Of a stretch of 64,000 nt of DNA, positions 17,101 to 24,263 are shown piece after piece. The notes beneath the pieces were generated by a model, which ran no database searches, was not told the origin of the DNA, and saw only the letters and a list, made by a program, of their open reading frames with translations. Every line of letters begins with the position of its first letter. Within the stretch, counting starts at the first letter, position 1. The position numbers and the translations under genes are program-made. The stretch is from a virus, in IMG/VR virus record IMGVR_UViG_3300032069_000007, positions 16,288 through 80,287 of that record. One strand, 5' to 3'.

Positions 17101-20100
17101 AGCGATGCCACGCTCGAGTTCGCTCAAGACGGCGAATGGTATATCGTTCCCCGCATTGAGAAGGCCGGCGCTGCGACAGCAGAACCAAAACAGAAGGAGT
17201 GGTGGTCAGGAGCTGCGACCGGAGACGAGCGCTGGATCACCGTCCATCCGGACCCGGGCAGTCCTGAGAACTACCGCCACGTCAAGGTTCGGCTCAGGCC
17301 CTCCGGCAAGTGGCACATCATCGCCGGCGGAACCGGCCTCGAGCACGAAGAGATCGTTCCGAAGCACAAACTGACGCCGGAAGAACGGGAGCGCTACGAG
17401 GAGCGCCGGAAGAAGATGGAGGGGATCCGCAAGGAGCGCGAAAAGGGCCTTGAGCGGCTGACCGAGGTGCGGGAACAGCACACGAGCGTAAAAGCCGAGC
17501 AGATGGGGATAGCACCCACACTGACCGAGGACACGCGGCGGGCCGTCGAGCACAGGGCAGAGACACGGGCGGAGGATGCCGGCCTGACCGGAGACGACCG
17601 GGACCGGTTTGTAGCCCGCGCTGTCCACGAAGCTGAGACGCGGCACCACGCTTACGTGCGCCGGGCTTGGGATCGCCTTTACTATCAGGCTCACAAGATC
17701 GCCCAGGCAGAGGACCCGGAGCTCGCCGTTGGCGAAATAGCGAAACGGCACGACGAAGAGGAGGATCGGGCCGCTGATGAAGCCGCGGGCAAGGTGGAAT
17801 CGAGCCTGCGAGAGATGATCGGCAAGCCGGCCTCCTCGGGTGAACCGGAGGCTGAGGAGCCGAAGGCTGAAGTTGCCATCGCCGAGACCGAAAGAGCTCA
17901 GCCGATTTACCGGCCGCCGAAGGTCAAGCCGATCTCCTCCGTGGAGCAGGCTATGAAGATCATTAGCCTGGAGAAGCAATCCCGCAAGATGATCGCAGAA
18001 GGCCGGAAGGAGCTTGCGAAGCTGCCCGAGGAGGAACTGTCCGGGACAGGAACGCTCGAGCAGTTTCAGATTACCGCAGAACTTGCGGACGAGCAGGGCG
18101 CGATGGCTGCTGCTATCCGCTCCGTCGACGATGCCAGGCGCGCCAGCCTCAACTCTACGCTGGTCCGCTTGGCCGACGAAACGTTCCGATCCGAGGAGGG
18201 AGCGTACGAGCGATACGGCAAGAAGCGGTACGACATTGGCCGGGCACAGGTCACAGGCGCCCTGGATGCACTGACCGGGATCTCTACCCGGTTTATAGGT
18301 TCTTCTTTCATAGACAGGCCGCTGGTGGAGGCGCTGGGAGTCGAGGCTGCGGCAATGCTCGCAACCCGCGAGATTCTGCAAAAGCGTGGGAGGCTCGACT
18401 TGGACGACGTCATAGCCGATATGGAGAGCTACCACGCGGGCGAAGCGATGAGGATCGCGCAAGAGGCCGTAGCGCAGCACGACGAGCTCGAGGGGATGCG
18501 GAAGACGGTTGACGAATCCTCTGCGCGCGCGCTCGTTGAGGGCGGGGAGACAGGAAGGCTTTTCTCCACTGCCCAGGCCCTCGCTTTTGACGGCGAACTG
18601 AACGTAGACGCCGTAAGACACTTGGGCACGGCGATAGGATCCTTGCATGCGTCCGCGACGGTCATGGCGATGCTCCGGGCGGCGAAGTCCGGGAAAGGCA
18701 AGCTCGACGAACTCAAAGTGAACATTACAGACGAGGGCGATGTCGCTCTCATTGACAGGATGTTGCACCTCCGCGGTCACTACAAGGTCACGCACGACCC
18801 TGAGACCGGCACCACCTCGGTCCTGCTTAATCCAAAGTCGCTGGCCCGCTACATGAAGTTTGCAGCCAAGGAGCGCGAAGAGTCCGACTACGCGAAGGCC
18901 CTGCAGAACGGCACAGCGAAAATTGATGTCTCGGCAGCGCCGGAGGGCTGGAAGGACCGGTACACAAGCCCCATAGACCGCCAGGAGAGAGACTTCCATT
19001 GGAAGCCGATCCAGCGGCGCGCACAGGAGTTTTTCCTCAGCCAATGCACCGGCGACGACGGCGGCGCCCTGATCGACCTGGAAGTAGGAGGCGGAAAGAC
19101 GATAATGGCGCTCGGCGCGATGGGATTCCTCCGCGACCAGGGGAAAGTGCAAAAGATGCTTTACATTGCACCGCAGGAGTCCCTGGTGGGCCAGGTCCTC
19201 GGCGAGGTCGGGGGATTCACCGACTGGAAGTCGAATCAGGTGCGCGGAGGCGCAAGGGCAAGTCTTGACGACATCAGGGGGCGCTATTCCGACCCTTCGT
19301 TCGTTCAGGTGGTTTCTGCCCCTACGGTGGGCGCAGACGTCCGCCGACTGGAGCAGCTTGGGGTAAACCCATCGGACTTCTTCCGCGAGCTCGGGTACGA
19401 TGGAATGGTGGCCGACGAGGCCCACAAGTTGGTGTCTGGCGTCGGGGGGGGCAAGAACGCCCGCGCGCTCAGGCGTATGCGTATGCGCTACAACCTGGCG
19501 ATGACCGGCACGCTCGTGACCAACGCGATCTCTCAGCCCTTCGACCTTGTCCGGTGGGTCGCGGGAGCAAAGGTGGACAGCCGTGCGAAGATTCTGCGCA
19601 AGTATGGGGAGGTCGGGCTGGGAACCACGGCATGGCAGGACGCTGTCAACGCCGACGTCCGCCAACAGGTGGATCGGCACACATTCCACGGGGCCGGGAC
19701 CATCAAAGCCAAGCTCTATCGTAACGAACTGAAGGTGGGCCTCTCGGAGACGCAGCGGCAGGACCTTGCCCAGGCGGTTAAGGCGGACAAGGTGCGCCGT
19801 GATGAGTATGCCAAGTCCAGGCCAGCCACTCCCGAAAAGGCCGAGCAGGCGCGCAGAAAACTCGACTTCGACCGCGACCGCGAGGTCTTCGAGATTCTCC
19901 ACAACCGGGACTGGAAGCAGAACGACAGGTTGCGCGAGATCGCAAAGACGATCAAGCGGACGGTGGCCGACAACCCTTCACAGAAGTTCATCCTAGTGGC
20001 CGATACTGATTATGGACTCTCTGCCATCCGGTCGGTCACGCGGATGCTGGCTGATCTGGGCTACGGCGACAGGACAGCACTTTTCGCGAGTCAGGACGCC

Positions 20101-20424
20101 TCCGGTCAGGCGATCTCACAGAAGAAGATGATGCGCGAACAGGCCCGCTTCGCGGTCGATTCTAGCTGCCAGTTCGCGGTACTTGCCGCTCCGCAGGCGA
20201 TCGGGCGCAATATGGAGGCCGCCGGAGTCTTGGTACACGTCACGCTCCCGCCGGACGCCGGGTCGGAGAAGCAGCGGACAGGGCGCGCCTGGCGCGAGGG
20301 CCGGCAGGGAGATGTGAACGAGACGCTTTTCTATACCGACCAACATCCGTTTGATATGAGCCGCCTGCTGCAACTGAGGCGGACCGCAGGTCCGCTCGCC
20401 GCCATATCAGGAGGCCAACCGTGA
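14122..20424 (+). CDS. Giant polyvalent protein: RelA/SpoT-like, topoisomerase IB and SNF2-like helicase domains
   Basis: About 2,100 residues from ATG 14122 (GGGAG site). Order: a linker (RVRAYTRRGSSGQPVQVAEY); a Ser/Arg-rich segment antisense to a nested ORF; a RelA/SpoT-like domain (about 237-375; RIKQEQTLRTRM, VTDILGGRIITDD, FGYCARHVLVK, AEVQVNLRE); DNA topoisomerase IB (about 427-666) with FRTLHGS (R601, H604) and the nucleophile Tyr656 in KRSYIMP; a CxxC...C metal module (QCARCGKDHEVH); an RWITVHPDPGSPENYRHV module; a long charged helical region; and an SF2/SNF2-like helicase (about 1620-2100; GGGKT with K1659, DEAH from D1765, QRTGRAWREGRQG). The design matches polyvalent proteins of phages, thought to be injected to protect or prepare incoming DNA. 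Confidence 0.88.
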   Translation: MAPTETAVKPVLDLHDLEKSRVRAYTRRGSSGQPVQVAEYQTKVQKRPQAPGGPRLTVARQPATRSARSRLASASSMRFPSRRRSAYRTSARTQSASQGERRSTASKEVLPSSSDSTQERQTVSPSKTQYVSSRSGTVRSTPKVIIPRTAAATTSAALSRRISNLESTGNGHEVAKYAAAIAAHLKDAPTPFKGTWEDKRQPTGDIPDLLQLAESAKPNFEASLGRIADRHGGASACRIKQEQTLRTRMRDKGRPADTVTDILGGRIITDDPAHIAPVLRELRELYPVVEDEDKFAHPTSFGYCARHVLVKLPSGLTAEVQVNLRESIEIQDVVSHPIYEELRAPKRRTVEERQALLAKVDEIRGRYAEVLRKATAALGLVVKSLVVRSVAAFQEAKHPRVPQGQRDAEGRTGGEFAPNRTGRYTRKVVTPRGNVVYVYPKRVAQARQSAKFRGMQKLAGKLPTIRTALSQDIRRRDLEERRVCAVAVALIDSLHFRVGTEGAETAGEPTYGVTTLLGDHVRNTDAKIIFQFRGKKGVQWSRELHKPDDPDLASAVEQILSGVGPDERVFRFRGARGLEPLTGYRVEKYLKRWNTTPKAFRTLHGSYLAHSALSQFVSQHRGQRQSRKQVKADIREVCSYVSAELGNTPAIAKRSYIMPEIIRSYIESEGTRVEPDLKMGKSLDVCQLWILANEHGQVRGFLHNATEHVERFADQLAKARVEKSDQEVEKSQLGLPYHLEGGVGSAHRGAKKRLGRRALIVRTGRQPKAAGDPDLSRKIKRIVGVVDTRQYEEIGDTWKPIAGSGTVNQCARCGKDHEVHATVELQDGTHAVVGTSCMKADNMEMALRFEKLDRAARRLRQLEAEKAKYDREVQQYQGALAEVRAMPKPPIEVVIAEDHPWSRYEYRMGEARCWGEKPDDPERRMCVTSNWETKELVKRGIPHGRRPYPLHEFDREIAKVKRRIEAVKAESEVEKSSLSRARKIVTEMYENLSSDATLEFAQDGEWYIVPRIEKAGAATAEPKQKEWWSGAATGDERWITVHPDPGSPENYRHVKVRLRPSGKWHIIAGGTGLEHEEIVPKHKLTPEERERYEERRKKMEGIRKEREKGLERLTEVREQHTSVKAEQMGIAPTLTEDTRRAVEHRAETRAEDAGLTGDDRDRFVARAVHEAETRHHAYVRRAWDRLYYQAHKIAQAEDPELAVGEIAKRHDEEEDRAADEAAGKVESSLREMIGKPASSGEPEAEEPKAEVAIAETERAQPIYRPPKVKPISSVEQAMKIISLEKQSRKMIAEGRKELAKLPEEELSGTGTLEQFQITAELADEQGAMAAAIRSVDDARRASLNSTLVRLADETFRSEEGAYERYGKKRYDIGRAQVTGALDALTGISTRFIGSSFIDRPLVEALGVEAAAMLATREILQKRGRLDLDDVIADMESYHAGEAMRIAQEAVAQHDELEGMRKTVDESSARALVEGGETGRLFSTAQALAFDGELNVDAVRHLGTAIGSLHASATVMAMLRAAKSGKGKLDELKVNITDEGDVALIDRMLHLRGHYKVTHDPETGTTSVLLNPKSLARYMKFAAKEREESDYAKALQNGTAKIDVSAAPEGWKDRYTSPIDRQERDFHWKPIQRRAQEFFLSQCTGDDGGALIDLEVGGGKTIMALGAMGFLRDQGKVQKMLYIAPQESLVGQVLGEVGGFTDWKSNQVRGGARASLDDIRGRYSDPSFVQVVSAPTVGADVRRLEQLGVNPSDFFRELGYDGMVADEAHKLVSGVGGGKNARALRRMRMRYNLAMTGTLVTNAISQPFDLVRWVAGAKVDSRAKILRKYGEVGLGTTAWQDAVNADVRQQVDRHTFHGAGTIKAKLYRNELKVGLSETQRQDLAQAVKADKVRRDEYAKSRPATPEKAEQARRKLDFDRDREVFEILHNRDWKQNDRLREIAKTIKRTVADNPSQKFILVADTDYGLSAIRSVTRMLADLGYGDRTALFASQDASGQAISQKKMMREQARFAVDSSCQFAVLAAPQAIGRNMEAAGVLVHVTLPPDAGSEKQRTGRAWREGRQGDVNETLFYTDQHPFDMSRLLQLRRTAGPLAAISGGQP
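14301..14543 (-). CDS. Nested antisense ORF inside the giant protein gene
   Basis: The minus frame 14630-14301 reads like a genuine protein, e.g. ELTYWVLDGDTVCRSWVESE and DADWVRADVLYADLLRDGKR. The overlapping + frame is a Ser/Arg/Thr-rich stretch with no domain character, the usual look of antisense sequence. A consensus extended -10 (TGGTATAAT, minus strand 14562-14554) lies just upstream of a GTG at 14543, giving about 80 residues; TTG 14549 is an alternative start. This layout resembles the antisense HNH in intein 1. The function is not recognised. It could be a small insertion that left the host frame open. Confidence 0.5.
   Translation of the reverse strand: MDRTVPDRELTYWVLDGDTVCRSWVESEDEGKTSLDAVERRSPWDADWVRADVLYADLLRDGKRIDEAEANRLLAERVAG
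14554..14562 (-). promoter_or_regulatory. Extended -10 promoter element for the antisense ORF
   Basis: Minus strand reads TGGTATAAT, a perfect TATAAT with the TGn extension. No good -35 is present at 16-18 bases. The predicted transcript start is close to the GTG at 14543, again near-leaderless. Confidence 0.42.
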
Positions 20425-20519
20425 CCGTTCGTGATAGAACGTGCGCGTTCATCCGCGCGGCGATCCGGGCCCACCTGAGACGCTATCGGGCATGGCCGAA
20501 GGGGGACAGCGGTGGCTGA
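20421..20519 (+). CDS. Tiny hypothetical protein, 32 aa
   Basis: GTG 20421 overlaps the TGA of the giant protein (GTGA) and has AGGAGG upstream. It encodes a basic, probably helical peptide (RTCAFIRAAIRAHLRRYRAW) and ends at TGA 20517-20519, overlapping the next start. The overlaps on both sides and the strong ribosome site support a real coupled gene. Function unknown. Confidence 0.42.
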   Translation: MTVRDRTCAFIRAAIRAHLRRYRAWPKGDSGG

Positions 20520-20784
20520 AACAAAGCACCTATCGGGGCTCATCGCCCATCAGTCGCTCCTCACGCACCGGCTCGCAGGTCGCGAGAAGGACCTCGAGGA
20601 GCACATGGACAAGATCGAGCAGGCACTCAAAGTCAACGCCGAACGACAAGAAGGTTGCCGACGCCAGGGGAATCCGGAAGAGCTTTCGCGGCTTGTGGCA
20701 GACGAGAAGAGGCTCACGGCTGCTTACCAGCGACTTGCCGAAGTCGTGGGGCGCATTCATATCGCCCCAGTGAACGAGGAGTGA
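20512..20784 (+). CDS. Small coiled-coil protein
   Basis: 90 residues from GTG 20512 with a GGGGG ribosome site. Nearly all helical and charged (HRLAGREKDLEEHMDKIEQA, ADEKRLTAAYQRLAEVVGRI), compatible with a coiled coil. It lies between two giant proteins in the same run of overlapping genes. It may be an assembly or packing partner. No family recognised. Confidence 0.6.
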   Translation: MAETKHLSGLIAHQSLLTHRLAGREKDLEEHMDKIEQALKVNAERQEGCRRQGNPEELSRLVADEKRLTAAYQRLAEVVGRIHIAPVNEE

Positions 20785-20790
20785 TAAACA

Positions 20791-21129
20791 ATGTTGATGC
20801 TTATGCTAAGCAAGGAAGAGCGGTCTGCCCTGATGCGGCAAGTAACCGAGCGGATGCGGACCGTCGTCAAGGACTATCGCCGGACGCACAACATCACTCA
20901 AGCTCGACTTGCACGCCAACTTGATTGTGGGAGTCCCGCCGTGATTGGCAACTACGAGAACGGCAAAACTATTCCCCATTTCTTCACGCTGACCCAACTG
21001 TTTCTGGTGTGCGTACAGAATGCCCCGGAAGATGTCCTCGACATGATGAGGCGTCTGGGTTTGCCGGTCGACGAGGCCCTAGTAGAGATCCGATCGGGAA
21101 GGGGGGTCCCCGAATGCCAGCGTGGTTGA
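20791..21129 (+). CDS. Cro/CI-type HTH regulator
   Basis: 112 residues. Residues about 30-75 carry an XRE-type helix-turn-helix (NITQARLARQLDCGSPAVIG NYENGKTIP in sequence). The C-terminal 35 residues are helical and may dimerise. It lies inside the operon of giant proteins rather than in a divergent switch, and its 3' end overlaps the next gene's start (21114). It may tune expression of this block or, like its neighbours, act early in the host. The operator is not identified. Confidence 0.78.
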   Translation: MLMLMLSKEERSALMRQVTERMRTVVKDYRRTHNITQARLARQLDCGSPAVIGNYENGKTIPHFFTLTQLFLVCVQNAPEDVLDMMRRLGLPVDEALVEIRSGRGVPECQRG

Positions 21130-24062
21130 GAGCGGAAGACGAAGATAAGTGGGATAAGGCGAAGGCGGCGGCAAAGGAGTCCTATCCGGACATGAAGGAA
21201 GACGATGACCGCTACTGGGCTATCGTCACATCCATATTCAAGAAGATCGGAGGCAAGGCCGGAAAGAAGTCGCTTGCCGCGCCGACGATGGTGGTCGCCG
21301 TCGGGGGGTATGATCCGCTGTTCAAGTCCGAGCGGCCATCGGTTACCGAACAGGGCGATAAGTTGTACATCCGCACCCCGTACCACACTGGCTTCATAGG
21401 CGACATCAGGGACATTCCCGGTCGGAGATGGGATCCGGACCGCAAGGTCTGGATCGTCGGCAAGGAGCACAGAGAACGGGTCGACGGCATCATAGGCAAG
21501 CATTTCCGGGAAGAGGAGCACCCGCGCGCTCCTGCTGGCCTGCCCGAAGGTGGCCAATTTGTACCCAAGGAGGGCATTGGGGCCAAGGGCCAACAACAAG
21601 CACAACCGTCGGGGGGCACGGTCGAGGGGGCGAAGGAGCCACCCACGCAGAAACAACTGGACTATATGGGCAAGTTGGTTGCGGAGCTAAGACAGGATTT
21701 GACCGATCGGCGGTTTAGTCCGCCGACGTACAATCACGGCCCGTTGCCGTTTGAGAAGCAAGCAATCCTCAATCTAAGCGATGCCTTAGAGGCGCGGCAA
21801 CCTTCCCAGAGGCTTATCGAATACATCGACCGCCGATTAGCCAGCAGTCTCTTGGAGGCTATCGAATCTATGCACGACATGCCAAGGCGGCAAGCCTCCC
21901 TCGTGATCGACGCACTCCGCAGTGGTTCCCTCCGCCAACTCGCCCAAGCGGTTGCGAACACACCGGGTTATTCGGAGGAGGCGTTTGAGGGCGCTAAGCG
22001 ACGGCTCGACGCTCGCAGCGTCGACATCGTGAAGGAACTGGCCCAAGAACTCGGGGTTACGTTGACTCCGAGTGATGCTCAGCCCAGTAAGTCCTTGCGC
22101 CTCGTGCTCAAGGGGCAGTTATTCGGAACGGGCGTCCCGACCATCTACATAGTCCGCCACGGCAAGACCCACATGAACGGGGAGGGTGAACAGCCGGATC
22201 TCGTCCGCGGCTGGCTCGACCCACCGCTCGACGAAAAGGGCAAAGATGAGGCGAATAGGCTCGCAAAGGTCTTCGATTCAGTCCCGCTCACCAAGGTGTA
22301 CACTTCCGATCTCAAACGATCAGAGGAGACCGCCAAGGTAATAGCTGCCGAGACGTCTGCGCCCATAGAGGTCTCTAGGGCCTTCCGGCCCTGGAACCTT
22401 GGCCGTCTTCAGGGATCCAGCTCCAGGCAGTCCACGCCCACCATCCGAAAGTTCGCAGGACAGAATCCCACTACTCCCGTGCCAGATGGCGAGTCCTTCG
22501 AGGACTTCAAACACCGTTTCTTGGATGGCCTCAAGGGGCTAATGGACGATCTGGAGTCCGGGAAACCGCGCAGCGTCGTTATCGTGACCCACTATCGCAA
22601 CCTGAAGCTCGCACACGCCTGGGCCGCCGATGGCGGCAAGGCCGAGAAGGTCGACGTGAAGACTTTCCTCGCTGACGATATGCCGACCGGATATATCGGC
22701 AAGCTAACCTACGAAGGCGGCAAGTGGCATTTCGGAGCTGCGGAGGCGCAGATAGACGGAGCGATGCCCGAGGCCAAGAAATCTGTTTGCGGAACATTGG
22801 TAGTCGTTCTTCCTTCCAAGCGTGCGCCGGGTCCTCGGTTGGTGCTGAAGGGCCACAAGTTGCACTACCAGACGGACTTCCAGGGGATCTCCGTGTCCGT
22901 TGAGAATCGCAAGGGCAGCATCCGCCGGGGCAAGCAGAAAGGTGGCAAGGAGTGGGAAATGAAGATGTTCTACCTGTACGGCCGGATCCCGTACACCAAG
23001 GGCAAGGACGGCGAGGCCGTTGACTGCTTCATCGGCCCAAACAAGGAAAGCCAGAAGGTCTTCGTTATTCACCAGCGGACGCCAGACGGCAAGCACTATG
23101 ATGAGGACAAGTGCATGCTCGGGTTTGACGATGAGGAGCACGCCCGCGACGCTTTTCTGGCGCACTACGACTCACAGAAGTTCCTCGGCGAGATCACGGA
23201 GATGGGCATTGACAAGTTCAAGGAGAAGCTCAGTGAGACCCGCGAGTCCCCTAAGATGATAAAGAGTTTGCCGCAGCAGATCATCGTCCAGAAGTGGCGC
23301 AAGATAAAAGTCAAGGATGGCTTGACCATTCGAGTCCCTGGGGGGCCGCCAGTGGCGCCCAAGGGCAAATGCTATAAGCTAGTCATCGCTGAGGGCGCGG
23401 CGATTCAATGCTTCGCCCGGAAGGCTGATGCGGCGCGAGCGGCCAGGAAGATGAACGGCCAGGACCTGTGCGGCTTCTCATACGTGGACATCCCGACGTA
23501 CCCGGACGGCAGAAAGGTTCGGGTCCACAAAGCGTGGCCGGAAGGGTCCCGTGTAGGAAGTTCCAAGGATGTCCACCGGGCCCTAAAGGAGATGGGGCAC
23601 GAGGTCATCACTGGCAAGGGCGGGTTTCACATCAGGGGCAAGGGTTTTGTCTCGCTCGCCCAAGCGCGCAGGATGACCGGGATAAAGGCACCCAAGCGGA
23701 ACTTTCGCGGGAGGATCGGGCCGTACGGGGATCTGGCCTGGGTAGCGGCGATCAACAGGGTCCGGGTCGGCAAGGCGCTGGATAACCCAATTCCCGTTGT
23801 GTTGGTCGAGAAAAGCGACAAGACTGAGGGCATGACGATCCGCATAAAGCACCTTACGCCGGAACAGAAGGAGCGCATCGCGAACTTGATGGGTCCCTGG
23901 CAGTGGATGGGCCACGTTGGGACATCGCGGCCAACGGTGTTCTTCGCCGATGGGGACCGCGACTTTGGTCCGCAGGTCGAGGTAGACGGAGCACGGGTTG
24001 GAGGATTAACCCCAGATCTCGGCAAGCAGTACGAGGCGCACAAGGGCGTATTCGAGGTTTAG
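21114..24062 (+). CDS. Giant polyvalent protein: histidine phosphatase and pyrophosphatase-like domains
   Basis: 982 residues from ATG 21114, preceded by GGGGGG. The N-terminus (LRAEDEDKWDKAKAAAKESY) is a short helical unit common in phage multidomain proteins. A module with WDPDRKVWIVGKEH follows, then a helical region. Residues about 340-530 are a histidine phosphatase/phosphoglycerate mutase fold: VRHGKTHMNG (catalytic H349), TSDLKRSEETAKVIA, PDGESFEDFKHRF and VTHYRN (H493). Residues about 583-706 resemble the inorganic-pyrophosphatase-like domain of polyvalent proteins (SVENRKGSIRRG, GRIPYTKGKDGEAVDCFIGP). Modules are joined by KS-containing linkers. It may remove nucleotide signals or modifications after injection; the substrate is unknown. 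Confidence 0.82.
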   Translation: MPAWLRAEDEDKWDKAKAAAKESYPDMKEDDDRYWAIVTSIFKKIGGKAGKKSLAAPTMVVAVGGYDPLFKSERPSVTEQGDKLYIRTPYHTGFIGDIRDIPGRRWDPDRKVWIVGKEHRERVDGIIGKHFREEEHPRAPAGLPEGGQFVPKEGIGAKGQQQAQPSGGTVEGAKEPPTQKQLDYMGKLVAELRQDLTDRRFSPPTYNHGPLPFEKQAILNLSDALEARQPSQRLIEYIDRRLASSLLEAIESMHDMPRRQASLVIDALRSGSLRQLAQAVANTPGYSEEAFEGAKRRLDARSVDIVKELAQELGVTLTPSDAQPSKSLRLVLKGQLFGTGVPTIYIVRHGKTHMNGEGEQPDLVRGWLDPPLDEKGKDEANRLAKVFDSVPLTKVYTSDLKRSEETAKVIAAETSAPIEVSRAFRPWNLGRLQGSSSRQSTPTIRKFAGQNPTTPVPDGESFEDFKHRFLDGLKGLMDDLESGKPRSVVIVTHYRNLKLAHAWAADGGKAEKVDVKTFLADDMPTGYIGKLTYEGGKWHFGAAEAQIDGAMPEAKKSVCGTLVVVLPSKRAPGPRLVLKGHKLHYQTDFQGISVSVENRKGSIRRGKQKGGKEWEMKMFYLYGRIPYTKGKDGEAVDCFIGPNKESQKVFVIHQRTPDGKHYDEDKCMLGFDDEEHARDAFLAHYDSQKFLGEITEMGIDKFKEKLSETRESPKMIKSLPQQIIVQKWRKIKVKDGLTIRVPGGPPVAPKGKCYKLVIAEGAAIQCFARKADAARAARKMNGQDLCGFSYVDIPTYPDGRKVRVHKAWPEGSRVGSSKDVHRALKEMGHEVITGKGGFHIRGKGFVSLAQARRMTGIKAPKRNFRGRIGPYGDLAWVAAINRVRVGKALDNPIPVVLVEKSDKTEGMTIRIKHLTPEQKERIANLMGPWQWMGHVGTSRPTVFFADGDRDFGPQVEVDGARVGGLTPDLGKQYEAHKGVFEV

Positions 24063-24065
24063 AGA

Positions 24066-24263
24066 ATGCCAATGCCGAGCCGACACGTTTGCGCCGGATG
24101 CCGTCATCTTCGCGAGTGGCCCCGTTGCGCGGCTTTTCCAGGGGGCATACCGCAGGAGATACAGCGGCAGGAACACTTTCACATCGCGCCCTATCCGGGC
24201 GATCGAGGAATACACTTTGAGCGGAACAAAGAGATCAGGCATGAGAACCGAAGAGCTGCGTAA
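24066..24263 (+). CDS. Small Cys-containing phage protein
   Basis: 65 residues starting 3 bases after the previous stop. CAGCRHLREWPRCAAFPGGI followed by PYPGDRGIHFE matches a widespread small phage/prophage protein with the pattern CxxC...C-AAFPxGIP...PYPGDxGIxFE, whose function is unknown. The cysteines suggest metal binding. It overlaps the start of the next giant gene (24241), consistent with coupling. Confidence 0.7.
   Translation: MPMPSRHVCAGCRHLREWPRCAAFPGGIPQEIQRQEHFHIAPYPGDRGIHFERNKEIRHENRRAA

Noticed and set aside
17206-19902. Minus-strand ORF of 898 codons
   Set aside because: It lies opposite the well-supported giant protein. Its Leu/Val/Arg-rich composition is typical of antisense of GC-rich genes, with no motif or promoter.
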